The notes under the pieces: model-generated
The model's database searches: none
Told to the model about the DNA's origin: nothing
What the model saw: only the letters and a program-made list of their open reading frames with translations
Made by a program: the position numbers and the translations under genes
Part shown: piece by piece, positions 1 to 8,402 of the stretch
How the letters are laid out: every line of letters begins with the position of its first letter
Position numbering within the stretch: the stretch's first letter is position 1
Assembly (NCBI GenBank): GCA_001969505.1
Contig: LSSK01000008.1
Location: forward strand, 64,001-77,980
Length of the DNA: 13,980 nucleotides
Origin: Zancudomyces culisetae
Lineage: Eukaryota; Kickxellomycota; Harpellomycetes; Harpellales; Legeriomycetaceae
Direction of reading: 5' to 3'

Positions 1-480
1 CTCATCGAACCCTTCTTCCGTGAGCGTACTTGTTAACATTGAATCTTCATTATTTACGCTTTCCAATTGGGGATCCAAAAAACTTGGTATCTCAGACTCC
101 ATTGGTACACTGTTGCTTCCTCCAGATACGGAGTTTTGTTTATCTAAAGCTACCGAATTTGCTACTTGCTGCGTTAGAATGGTCAAAGTTGATGTATTCT
201 CATTGACGTCATTTTGGCCCACTTCAATGTTATCTTTCACATCCTCCAGTTCACTAGACCTAAATGTTTCAATTTGTGCCTTGGATATCCCTAAAATCAT
301 TGGTACTACCGATGATGATTGTTCTATATGTTTAACATCTAATCCCACTGTTTGCACAACGCTATTGGTGTTTGTGGGTATTTGCGTAGAATCTTCTGTG
401 TTATTACCTCCGGCTGTGAGTGTACCCTGTCCCACAACAGTGACTAGAAAATATAATATTGCTATTCCTTTTGAGTACAT
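1..480 (-). CDS. Secreted protein, N-terminal part (gene continues beyond left edge)
   Basis: An ATG at 480-478 on the minus strand opens a frame with no stop codon for all 160 codons to the window edge, so this is the 5' part of a gene. The first ~18 residues (MYSKGIAILYFLVTVVGQG) look like a cleavable signal peptide: a lysine followed by a hydrophobic core. The rest is rich in Ser, Thr, Asn, Glu and Val, has no cysteine in the visible part, and carries N-glycosylation sequons at N26 and N95. No catalytic motif or known domain was recognised. A TATA-like TATATATAAAC lies 21-31 bases upstream of the ATG (501-511), which supports this start but implies a very short leader. The likely product is a secreted or wall-associated protein; fungal surface proteins often look like this, but that class is inferred from composition only. 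A plus-strand open frame over the same bases is its shadow. Confidence 0.62.
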   Translation of the reverse strand, partial: MYSKGIAILYFLVTVVGQGTLTAGGNNTEDSTQIPTNTNSVVQTVGLDVKHIEQSSSVVPMILGISKAQIETFRSSELEDVKDNIEVGQNDVNENTSTLTILTQQVANSVALDKQNSVSGGSNSVPMESEIPSFLDPQLESVNNEDSMLTSTLTEEGFDE

Positions 481-500
481 ATTTAACTGAATGTATGCTT

Positions 501-511
501 GTTTATATATA
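501..511 (-). promoter_or_regulatory. Candidate TATA box of the left-edge secreted-protein gene
   Basis: TATATATAAAC on the minus strand, 21-31 bases upstream of the ATG at 480. It fits a TATA consensus, but such strings are common in DNA this AT-rich, and the short distance would leave almost no 5' leader. Confidence 0.3.
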
Positions 512-690
512 CTGCACAATGTTTAGCTGTTAATGGTATTTAGTTGAAGATGTTATTTTTTAACTATCTTCAATACTTTTTATATGAAAACCATAATATA
601 TATCTTTTCAAATACATAATATATCAAGGATGTATCCAGAAGCTAAGCCATGTCTTTAGAGTACTAGTATTCAGTATGGATAAGTACAAC

Positions 691-812
691 CAAGAAAAAA
701 AACAATGAGCAAGGAACAGGGGACAGGAGACAGGAGACAAGTAGCAGAGAACAGGGAATAAGGAGCAATGAACAATGAACAATAAAAAAGAAACAGGAAA
801 CAAGAAAAGGGG
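691..812 (+). repeat. Degenerate heptanucleotide purine-rich minisatellite
   Basis: The plus strand is almost entirely A, G and C, with a loose 7-base period of the form RRACARR. Clear neighbouring units are GGACAGG, AGACAGG and AGACAAG near 721-741 and three AACAATG-like units near 765-785. The minus strand gives a 73-74 codon open frame rich in Leu, Phe, Pro, Ser and Cys, which is a typical artefact of such a repeat and not called as a gene. Confidence 0.7.
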
Positions 813-2236
813 TACAAGCGATAGCATATTGTGTTTGTAAATCATCAATTTTGGTGTGTATGATCTACAAAAGTAACTTTTTGAACACAGTGACTGAATA
901 CTAGCTGTATTGGATATACTTTATATTCTTACACATCAGCACATATACAAATGCTTACGCTTAGTTTTTTTACTTTTTTTTACCAAAAAAGAATAATAGT
1001 AAATAAAATAAACGTTAATCATCATTTCGGGCCTAATTCCAGTAAACTACTCCGATATGTCCTTTAACAATCACATTATTAATAATGAAACTGTCATTTC
1101 AGTTTGTTTTATTATTTTTGTTTTTTAAAATCGCACCTGGCAAATAAATACACAAAGATTTTCCCAATGATTAATTTTGGTTTTTAAATCATTACATAAT
1201 TACGTATTTGGAAATATGAAAAGAGCAAAGCCATTTGAATTGCTGGGAAGCCTCTCATTGGCAATTAACATGCGCGGAAAATTAAGCCTTCTCATTTTTG
1301 TCTTTGTTGAAAAAACGGATAATTTAAATTTTGCTGAAATGAGGGATTATCAATTCAGATGAAATTTCAGTTTAATGAAACAGTTAGTGTTTTTACCAAG
1401 TAAAATCAAGATAAACAGCAGGTATAGCATAATTAAATATACCAGGGTCCTTGAAAAGCTACTTTAATCATCAACCCAAAGAAATTTGGTACTTTTTTGT
1501 TTGTGAAGAAACGTATATTTGGAGATGAGTGCATATTAAATGTACTTAATTTATGCTACGCATTTTTGTCCAAAGCTCAATATTTGGATAGCACGGATTG
1601 TCTGTTTGAGATAAGTTTCTTCCGTGCCATCACTATGATCAATTGCTCATTATTGGTGTTTTTGAGTAATACCAGCCTTTCCGAGTGAGGCTCTCAAGTC
1701 ACCCATTTAGATTAAAAAATGGTTGGTTTACCCTATCAATTTAGCACTTCTGGTACTAGACAATGTAAACGGGTAAAATATTGAAAATATTACTTATTTT
1801 TATGTTTTTACTTTTACATTTGCTCTGAATGTTGCTCTCATTTTGCTGTCTATTTTTTTTCATAAGATTTGGTCTATTTATTAGCAAATAATGTACATTT
1901 AAATTAGTTGAGCTGTGTTAATAATTAGTGTCTTAACTTTGTTAACCATCCGCTTTTTTATGTTACACAGTTACTTTATTGCATGTGGACGCGATTCCAG
2001 GTAAAAAAAAAAAATATTAAAAGTGCTAAGTAAAAAATAAAATAAAAAATGAATGAAGTTTCTTTTAATTTTTTTTTGGGGTAAACGCAAATTTCAAATA
2101 AATATCAAGTTAGATCCACTATACTTCCATTGTACTAAGTAAAACTAATTTCCTTCATTGCATTTTCAGATTATATTAGTGCTATCTATCAAAACTTCGA
2201 TTAATAGTGGAATACTTCTTAAAGGAAAGGTTGAAT

Positions 2237-2869
2237 ATGACAAGCTTCAAAACTGAGATAGCTGCGCATGTAAAAAGAGATGCAGGTGTTAAGAAAGGAG
2301 TATTATGTAGATATTGCAACCACAACATATCAAGCGACTACTCTGAGCGATGGAGGAGTCACCTTGCAAACTGCATTTCCGTTCCTGATGAAGTTAGAGC
2401 AAGGATGAGATATTTAAAGACATTAAGAGTTCAAAACTATGGTGTAGGAAAAGAGTATGATAAAAGACTTAGAAATAAAGCATCTGACACCCGGCAAAGC
2501 GATAAATACACAAAGAGGGACGCCATGAGGATTCCCAGAATATCATCTTTACTTTTACCCAATACTGATGAGAGCGAACTAAATGATTGCTCGAGTAAGG
2601 GTTCGAATATAAAAGTGGCCATGAATATGGAAAATCAGAACTATGAATCTACAGTTGACCCCGATTTATTTAAGCTGATTGACTTTAGAATGGCAAAATT
2701 TGTATATGAAAATAACCTCCCGTGTGATATTGTACAATGTTCTTCGTTTGTATCATTGATAGAATTACTAAGACCACCTTATCAGTTGCCTTCTCCGAAA
2801 AGAGTACTGTCGTTAATAAGAATGATCGAAGGGGGATCACTAAATGAAGAGAATGTGTTAAAGGGTTAA
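2237..2869 (+). CDS. BED-type zinc finger protein; N-terminal part of a hAT-like transposase
   Basis: The 210-residue frame is taken from the first ATG at 2237; the frame is open ten codons further upstream from a GTG, which is an unlikely start in a eukaryote. Residues 24-46 hold C24-x2-C27-x14-H42-x3-C46, matching the BED zinc finger that lets hAT transposases bind their ends. Residues ~148-195 contain LPCDIVQCSSFVSLIELL followed by RPPYQLPS, resembling the hAT segment with the 'LPF..VE...F...I..L.P.Y.LPS' pattern. A basic stretch separates the two. Full hAT transposases run to roughly 600 residues or more with an RNase H-like core and C-terminal dimerisation region; both are absent here and I saw no frameshifted continuation downstream. 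It is either a truncated transposon relic or a captured DNA-binding protein. In-frame sequence is open back to 2180, just after a TATTAG that could be a 3' splice site, so an upstream exon cannot be excluded. An AATAAA lies at 3064-3069. Confidence 0.6.
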   Translation: MTSFKTEIAAHVKRDAGVKKGVLCRYCNHNISSDYSERWRSHLANCISVPDEVRARMRYLKTLRVQNYGVGKEYDKRLRNKASDTRQSDKYTKRDAMRIPRISSLLLPNTDESELNDCSSKGSNIKVAMNMENQNYESTVDPDLFKLIDFRMAKFVYENNLPCDIVQCSSFVSLIELLRPPYQLPSPKRVLSLIRMIEGGSLNEENVLKG

Positions 2870-2905
2870 TTTGATAAGGACACCAGCTTGTGTGTGTCTC
2901 CTGTC

Positions 2906-2927
2906 TTTTTTTTTTTGCAAAAAAAAA
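2906..2927. repeat. T11-GC-A9 palindrome
   Basis: Eleven T, then GC, then nine A form a near-perfect inverted repeat 37 bases after the stop codon of the BED-finger ORF. As RNA it would fold into a long A-U hairpin with almost no loop. A role in 3'-end formation is possible but unproven; it may only be slippage-prone homopolymer DNA. Confidence 0.6.
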
Positions 2928-3799
2928 GAAAAAGCTAGATTTATTAAAGGTGCTGCAGAGCAGTTGCTTTGGTATGGATGTATTTTAGAAATCTATAACA
3001 CAACAATTAATTATTTAATAGTAAAGGTATTAACGTCATGTGTTGAATATGGCAGCTTTGGTAAATAAACACAACCATGTATCTCGTAACTCTAATAATC
3101 GTTGAAAAGGCTCAACTTTCATCATTTTTCTTTTTAAAGCTGGCTTGTTTTCAAATATAGCACATCCATCTAACTTGTATAACTGCTTTGCTGCCAATTT
3201 CAGCACAAAATCATAACTTTAAGGAATAGCAATGTGTGATTTTACTTTTTTTAGGGTATGTTCACACTTTATCCGCTATTTAGAGTCTCTTTCTTTTCAC
3301 AGGTGGGTTTTAAGATAAAGCGTTTAAAATAGTGGTGATAAAATACAGTTGATGTGTATTATCAATCAGAAAAGTCACCAGAGCCAAAAAAAACCCCCAG
3401 TAAAGAATTGATAAAAAAGCGTAAAAAAACACCATTATTACCAAATAGATAAGCAATTTAATTCTTAAAATCAAGTGATCTGGGTTCGATTATATCTTGA
3501 AGGATAAACTTTACAAAATTCCAGACTCATTAATTTGGTATTGATGTATACTATTCTTTGTTGTTTCAAGATCAGACTCCCCGCCATACACACCCCGTGA
3601 GTAATAAATAAGCCATCAAAGCGTATATAGGCATCGTCGACTAGGAGATACTAGAATATGCACACCTATTCTTTATAATATATTCCTGCAAAGTTTCTGT
3701 AGCGTTTTGCATACCTTTGCACAACAACGTATTAACTTGCCAGAATAAGAAGATATTTTACTAGATTTTTTTTCCCGGAAATTCAGGTTAAGACAAAGC

Positions 3800-3805
3800 T
3801 TTATT
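3800..3805 (-). terminator. Candidate polyadenylation signal of the GPI-protein gene
   Basis: AATAAA on the minus strand, about 133 bases beyond the stop codon at 3938. Its position suits a 3' end, but the hexamer is common by chance in AT-rich DNA. Confidence 0.25.
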
Positions 3806-3937
3806 TATACAAGTTGCTTGTCTATGTTAAGCCGAAAAGTTAAAAAAAAAAAGTCGTTAAAAAAAGTCAACCACAGGTCCAGCCATGGTGATCTTTACGA
3901 TAGATATTAGTTCCTTTTTGACAAGCACCGGTATGTA

Positions 3938-4387
3938 TTAGAATAGGGATACAGAAAGAATGCATACTGCTAATGCTAACGTATAAACCACGGGTTTATT
4001 TGATTGACCAGCACTGCTAGCATTAGGTGTGTTTGATTGACTAGCGCTAGTAGCACTAGGTGTATTTGACTGACTAGCGCTATTAGCACTAGAGACATTT
4101 AATTGATCGGTGCTATTAGCACTAGGTGTTTCGGTAGCCTGATCCTGCAGGGTACTGGTGGCTGCAACTTGTGTATTCCTTCCACGTATAGTGACTGTAG
4201 AGTATTGGGTTTGTGTTACTGTAAACAAGGTTTTACTAGGATCCTTATACATCTCATCAGTGATCGATGAAACTACTTCTGGTGGAAAAGCTGCAATGTG
4301 CTCAGGAACCGCAAACTTCGATGTTTGGGAATGGACCACGCTCACAAGCAGGTTGATCAAGATTGTTGCGAACAAATATAGCTTCAT
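3938..4387 (-). CDS. Small GPI-anchored cell-wall-type protein with Ser/Asn-rich repeats
   Basis: A complete 149-residue protein from ATG at 4387-4385 to TAA at 3940-3938. Residues 1-20 form a clear signal peptide (MKLYLFATILINLLVSVVHS, with cleavage likely before QTSK). Residues 21-70 are the least repetitive part, with AFPPEVVSSITDEMYKDPSK and a Thr/Val-rich stretch. Residues 87-130 are four tandem 11-residue repeats with invariant Ala, Gln and Asn at unit positions 4, 9 and 11. Sequons lie at N91, N97 and N122. Residues 133-149 are a hydrophobic tail ending at the C-terminus without basic residues, preceded by small residues near 127-130 suitable as a GPI attachment site. This layout is that of fungal GPI cell-wall or plasma-membrane proteins: the tail is replaced in the ER by a GPI lipid and the repeat acts as an O-mannosylated stalk. 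There is only one cysteine (in the tail) and no enzyme motif. TATAAAG at 4423-4429 on the minus strand is a plausible TATA box. Confidence 0.75.
   Translation of the reverse strand: MKLYLFATILINLLVSVVHSQTSKFAVPEHIAAFPPEVVSSITDEMYKDPSKTLFTVTQTQYSTVTIRGRNTQVAATSTLQDQATETPSANSTDQLNVSSANSASQSNTPSATSASQSNTPNASSAGQSNKPVVYTLALAVCILSVSLF
3998..4129 (-). repeat. Four 33-bp in-frame tandem repeats (11-residue units)
   Basis: The 132 bases are exactly four 33-base units encoding residues 87-130 of the GPI-type protein. The units read TPSANSTDQLN, VSSANSASQSN, TPSATSASQSN and TPNASSAGQSN. Units two and three are the most alike; the outer ones have diverged. In-frame units like these can change copy number without breaking the gene. 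Confidence 0.8.
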
Positions 4388-4422
4388 TATTTCGATAGTT
4401 GTTTCCGATCCACAGAATTTTT

Positions 4423-4429
4423 CTTTATA
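4423..4429 (-). promoter_or_regulatory. Candidate TATA box of the GPI-protein gene
   Basis: TATAAAG on the minus strand, 36-42 bases upstream of the ATG at 4387. The spacing would allow a short leader. The motif is weak evidence alone. Confidence 0.35.
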
Positions 4430-4741
4430 TTCAATTAGCTTTTAGTCGAATGTAAGCCGTATTTGACATCAATAATATAAATCACAATAAAGGGTGAAAG
4501 TTTGAAAATGAGTAAACTGAACACCACATTTTCCTTATATATGAAACCACTCGTTTTATTTTGTACATTGTGACGGATTAATCCAATTTTTTTTTGTAAA
4601 TGTTAGTAGCCTATTAAAAAACGCGATAGACAGGGATATGTATTAATAAAAGAGCTTGATCCTGCCATGGCTATTGGTAAACTATATTTTTGATTACATA
4701 ATTAAAAACAAATTTCACCATTTGTTTTTTACTCGCGATTT

Positions 4742-4757
4742 AAAAAAAATTTTTTTT
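4742..4757. repeat. A8-T8 palindrome
   Basis: Eight A followed directly by eight T. Such A-tracts bend DNA and exclude nucleosomes. It lies about 360 bases upstream of the GPI-protein start and may help keep that side of the intergenic region open; this role is inferred. Confidence 0.5.
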
Positions 4758-5691
4758 GATACAAGTTGGAGTCCACAAACTACTCTGAAAACATCCAAAT
4801 GTTGGGTATACCAAATTCTTTACTGAACTCGCTAGAGCTTACCAGTATTGACCAAAAAGCGTTTTAAATATTTGGTGTTTCATTTTGACCGAACTCCCGT
4901 CATCACCAATTATGGTAGCAATAAATTGACTACATTTTTTGCTTTGTAATCGATAATTGATATTTCTAAAAATAATTTTCCACTTTATGTTTTTTTTTTT
5001 TGGTAATCATGGTCAACTGGATTTTCAAGTAGCGGTGCTGATTAGTTTAACTTGGTAGCTTGAGTTGTTTTTTGCCAGCTATACCCAAAACATTAGCTCA
5101 AAACTAATGAATTTAATTTTTTTCTTATTTAGCAGAAAAAGGTTATAATGGTTTAGGGAACACAAGAGGATATTTTTCCATCTCCTCGTTAAGCATTTTT
5201 TTGTAATCTTTTATTATAATTTTTGATTAATAAGCAGGAGGGAGAAGATTTTTATACCTTAATTTTTTTAATAAAGCCTATTTAGGGTTATTTGTAAAAT
5301 GTCGCTAGTTAATACAGCAAATCTAGTTTAAATAGATAAATTAACATATTATATTGTAATAAAATACCAAATTGTCACTATTATTGTGTATTTCGCTAAA
5401 TTGGCAATCATTTTCCCAAACAACAATAGCTTTTTAATTTAAAAATTGATGTATATTTGTAACATCGACATATCGGGAAAAAGGTGATTTTTTTTCAAAA
5501 CTGAAACGCCGTAGTCGAATGGTTTGATTAACCAAGAATCAATACATTTGATCGTGTTCTTGTAGCCATTTAACATTGTTAAAAAAGATCATGTCTTTAC
5601 TTTTGAGTAAAAAATAAGCAAAGTAAAAATACGAAATAAAACTGCCACACCAGATGACAGAGTTAATCGCGTCAGACTGTGTTTTTTCATA

Positions 5692-5721
5692 TTCAATTGA
5701 ATAGAATTGTATTGAATTGAA
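5692..5721. repeat. Imperfect inverted repeat, 12-bp arms, 6-base loop
   Basis: TTCAATTGAATA and TATTGAATTGAA pair at 11 of 12 positions around the loop GAATTG. The left arm sits within a 12-base palindrome (5691-5702). No associated gene or transposon was recognised. Confidence 0.55.
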
Positions 5722-6043
5722 AGTAAGACGTTATTTTACCTTTTTTATATCGTTATTAACAGGTGCTGAGTAAACAGGAGAGATTCTAGGTCAAAAACTA
5801 TTATGAAGTAAGTACAAGCTACTTTGCCTTGTAGGTATAGCATTATTAGCTTATCAGTCGAGATATAATGTAATAGTTGTTTAAGTAATACATACGCCTA
5901 TGTCTTGGGGTTTTCTGATCACTTATTGATGGTTGACACCTATTAAGATAGTACCTATATAGAAGATATAAAAGTATCACCAGAGTGAATATACTACGCT
6001 AAAAGAACATCCGAGTACTATAAATTCGTGTAGCTATACAAAC

Positions 6044-6106
6044 TTGTGGTTAATGCATTCAAGATATAAAGAGGAAACAAACATTACTATCAGAGGTTAA
6101 CCACAA
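6044..6106. repeat. 10-bp perfect inverted repeat with 43-base spacer
   Basis: TTGTGGTTAA at 6044-6053 and TTAACCACAA at 6097-6106 are exact reverse complements. The match does not extend on either side, and a pair of this length is not surprising in 4 kb of AT-rich DNA. Confidence 0.4.
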
Positions 6107-6983
6107 TAGTTAGCCATTGTTTTTTTTCGGGGGAAGAAAAGCTATAGTATCACATAATAGATTCATAAAAAACTTTCCCTGGTTGAATTTACCAGCTATG
6201 AGTTATTTTACTTGAAGTTATTGTGGCTCATGTTGTAGATGAGTATACACTGGTGTATTTTTTATTTTTATTCTCTATATAATGCTTTTAGGCGTACTTT
6301 GTTAGGGCTTGGTCAAAAATTATCAATATCGGGTATAATACATGTGAGAAAGTTGTTGTAAATTTATAAACGCGCAATTTGTTGACACCAATTTTGATCA
6401 AGAAGCCGAGGATAAAACTTTAAACTCAAGCCTTGATCCTTAAGCACTTTCCTCACAGAAAACATGGTACGTATTTTAGGTGTGTTGATATACGCCATTC
6501 TTTGACTCGCCAAGTTCATAAAACTTCGTTATTTTTTTGGGGGGGTTTTGCGTATCTCGATAAATAATCATTGTTTTTAAAACACTTCTTTTAATATAGG
6601 CTGGTTCTTGCAGGTGGCCTTTGATTATCACAACGATTAGATATACCCAGTGCACAACTCGAGTAAACCCTTATATTGATATTACTATAATCTCATTATT
6701 ATGTTGGGTCTATAAAATACATTCATAAGGGTCATACAATTGTCGGTATTTCAAAGTTTATATTCAGATTTGTACCAATATATTTACTTTTACAACTAAC
6801 CAACATAGAAATAAAACCTGCACACCTTATTTAACGAGCTTAATCTGCATTCATTAACATGAAGGTGGTTGGTGGTAGCGAAGTGTTAACCTAGCTTTAC
6901 AGCTTAAAGTTGGTGTATAGAGTCTTTCACTAATGTAGCCATCTCAGTAGACTTATTTGGTTAGCGAGCCTGCGATTTGGAAC

Positions 6984-7018
6984 CTGGATATGAAATCTGG
7001 ATATGAAATCTGGAATAT
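6984..7018 (+). repeat. 13-bp direct tandem repeat, two full and one partial copy
   Basis: Two exact copies of CTGGATATGAAAT at 6984-6996 and 6997-7009 are followed by a partial, diverged third (CTGGAATAT). This is a local duplication in non-coding DNA. Confidence 0.7.
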
Positions 7019-7248
7019 ACTTGATTGCTACAACCCAAACAGTTTAACAATCAGAATCAAATGAACTGAATTGGAAAATGAAAGATTCTATAGGCCAGCT
7101 CTAGAAGAAATTGCGAGGATTATTGAACTACTGCCTCGAACTTGGTTTATGTAAACTGCAAGTTGGTAAATGGATAGAAATACCAACAAACCCTTGAACT
7201 CTTATTTGTGGCGTGAGTTGATAAATGTGCAGGTAGGATATAAAATTC

Positions 7249-7281
7249 AATAAAAATAAAATAAAATAAAGTAAAATAAAA
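7249..7281 (+). repeat. (AAAAT)n-type microsatellite
   Basis: Runs of AATAAA/AAAAT units with one G interruption. It is ordinary AT-rich simple sequence. Confidence 0.65.
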
Positions 7282-7639
7282 CACGCATATATAGAGATCA
7301 AGCCTGCTCCAAGTTAAGAGTAATTGAAATATCTTATGTTCCAGCCCAGTTTCGTAAAGAATTAACTAGGAGCAGCAAGGGTAAACGATCCAGACTTACA
7401 GGATATTTAGATATTGGTGAAACAAACGAAGCCGTCTTTTCAAGTGGTACAAATATACAAGGTTGATTTTTATGTAGTAAACATTTAGTACTGCATATAA
7501 TCAAAACTTAAAAGTACCTGGGCAAGTAAGTTTATGAATCAGGATGGCTATCCTTAAATGTAATAAAGTATAAACATACGTGATGGTAGGAATTGGGTGG
7601 TCTGGATATGAATAAAGTGTGTTGAGGGATATTTTTACT

Positions 7640-7674
7640 GTTCAATGAAATTGAACAATTTGGTAGTGTTCAAT
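7640..7674. repeat. Overlapping GTTCAAT/ATTGAAC/GTTCAAT stems
   Basis: GTTCAAT at 7640-7646 pairs with ATTGAAC at 7650-7656 across a 3-base loop. The same ATTGAAC can instead pair with GTTCAAT at 7668-7674. The two hairpins exclude each other. No gene follows for more than 700 bases. Confidence 0.5.
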
Positions 7675-7980
7675 TTGCATGTGTGGACAAGTAATTTTGA
7701 GCTCCAAATCAGCATTTGAGTAAGTGATTGCGGTTTCTAATTCAGTTTATCTTGAAAACGATTTGTGCACTTTTGTTTTTTTTAATATTTTTTTTACTTG
7801 ATTGAAAACGTCAAACAAATAAAATATTTTCAGCAAAAAAAAAAAGTTTTCATTTTACCTTGGTGGATATGGCTACACTTGGAAGCGGAAAGAAAAAGAA
7901 GGAAAAGGAAAACACCAAGTGACTTGGAAAAAAAATAAAAAATTTCATGATTATTCATATAATCTACGCACAGTTTTGGC

Positions 7981-7987
7981 TTAGTAA
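7981..7987 (+). promoter_or_regulatory. TTAGTAA, possible Yap1-type response element
   Basis: TTAGTAA is the reverse complement of the yeast AP-1-like site TTACTAA and lies about 444 bases upstream of the ABCC start. Yeast YCF1 is a known Yap1 target, so the site would make sense, but a 7-mer of this composition is expected by chance in this sequence. Confidence 0.2.
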
Positions 7988-8290
7988 TCAATCCTGATAA
8001 ATAACATGGATTGGTCAATTACGCTTAAAATTTTTTTTATTGAGTACTCAGAAGCTATATAGACTAAATTGATGATAATGTCTATGAAAATCTGGAAAAA
8101 AAAAATACTGAAAAGTATTTATAAGCCAGATCTTGGCTTTTTGTGTGTATATTATAGCTTGTAACGCACAAAAACACTGTATAGGACCAAAGCATAGCTG
8201 TACGGTTCTAATTTGTATATAAAGATCATATAAACTACTTTGTGATAACGCTGTAATCAACAACTAATAAATAATTTGTTAACTCTTTTC

Positions 8291-8305
8291 TATAAAATAT
8301 AAAAG
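8291..8305 (+). promoter_or_regulatory. Candidate TATA box of the ABCC transporter gene
   Basis: TATAAAATATAAAAG contains two overlapping TATAAAA-like cores, 126-140 bases upstream of the ATG. Transcription starting about 30 bases downstream would give a ~105-base, purine-rich leader with one very short upstream ORF. Confidence 0.45.
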
Positions 8306-8384
8306 ACAAGTTGGAAGTTAGATCCTATTAATCATCAACTGTGGAAAGAAATACAAACAAGGAAAAGGAAAAAGACGAGAATTG

Positions 8385-8402
8385 ATGAATACTGAAAAAT
8401 AA
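8385..8402 (+). other. Five-codon upstream ORF in the ABCC leader
   Basis: ATG AAT ACT GAA AAA TAA encodes MNTEK and stops 28 bases before the main ATG at 8431, in another frame. If transcription starts near the TATA box, scanning ribosomes meet this ATG first. A short uORF this close to the main start would tend to lower or condition translation. The main ATG has A at -3, so it has the stronger context for initiation after reinitiation or leaky scanning. Confidence 0.45.

Larger units (their letters stand above)
481..2236. other. AT-rich intergenic region, no gene seen
   Basis: About 1.75 kb between the divergent secreted-protein gene and the BED-finger ORF. It is AT-rich with many A and T runs. 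The open frames present are short, lack an ATG at their nominal start (1177 and 1497 begin with TTG), or come from the purine repeat near 700-810. No tRNA-like or other structured RNA was recognised. Both flanking genes should have their promoters here. Confidence 0.55.
2870..3937. other. AT-rich intergenic region, no gene seen
   Basis: About 1.07 kb between the convergent ends of the BED-finger ORF and the GPI-protein gene, so it should hold both 3' ends. A candidate AATAAA lies at 3064-3069 (plus) and another at 3800-3805 (minus strand, seen as TTTATT). The 65-codon open frame at 2871-3068 spans the T/A palindrome, has no recognisable domain, and shows no hAT similarity that I could see. 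Confidence 0.5.

Noticed and set aside
20-490. Plus-strand 156-codon frame
   Set aside because: It begins with a non-ATG codon and is the antisense shadow of the minus-strand frame, which has an ATG start, a signal peptide and a TATA-like motif.
624-848. Minus-strand 73-74 codon frame rich in Leu, Phe, Pro, Ser and Cys
   Set aside because: It is read almost entirely from the purine heptamer repeat, begins with TTG or an adjacent ATG, and has the composition expected of a repeat artefact.
1443-1460. CAGGGTCCTTGAAAAGC resembling a hAT terminal inverted repeat upstream of the BED-finger ORF
   Set aside because: I found no matching inverted copy downstream and no 8-bp target duplication, so the resemblance is not supported.
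3480-3500. GGGTTCGATTATATC resembling a tRNA T-arm
   Set aside because: The flanking bases do not form a T stem and no A box or acceptor stem lies upstream.
5505-5590. tRNA-Ser-like A box (TAGTCGAATGG)
   Set aside because: No matching B box (GGTTCRANNCC) follows at the right distance and the stems do not pair.
6455-6760. ATG followed by GTACGT and later polypyrimidine-AG sites, as if a tiny first exon were followed by a spliced gene
   Set aside because: The possible second exon is only about 34 codons with no recognisable protein similarity; splice-like strings of this size are common by chance.
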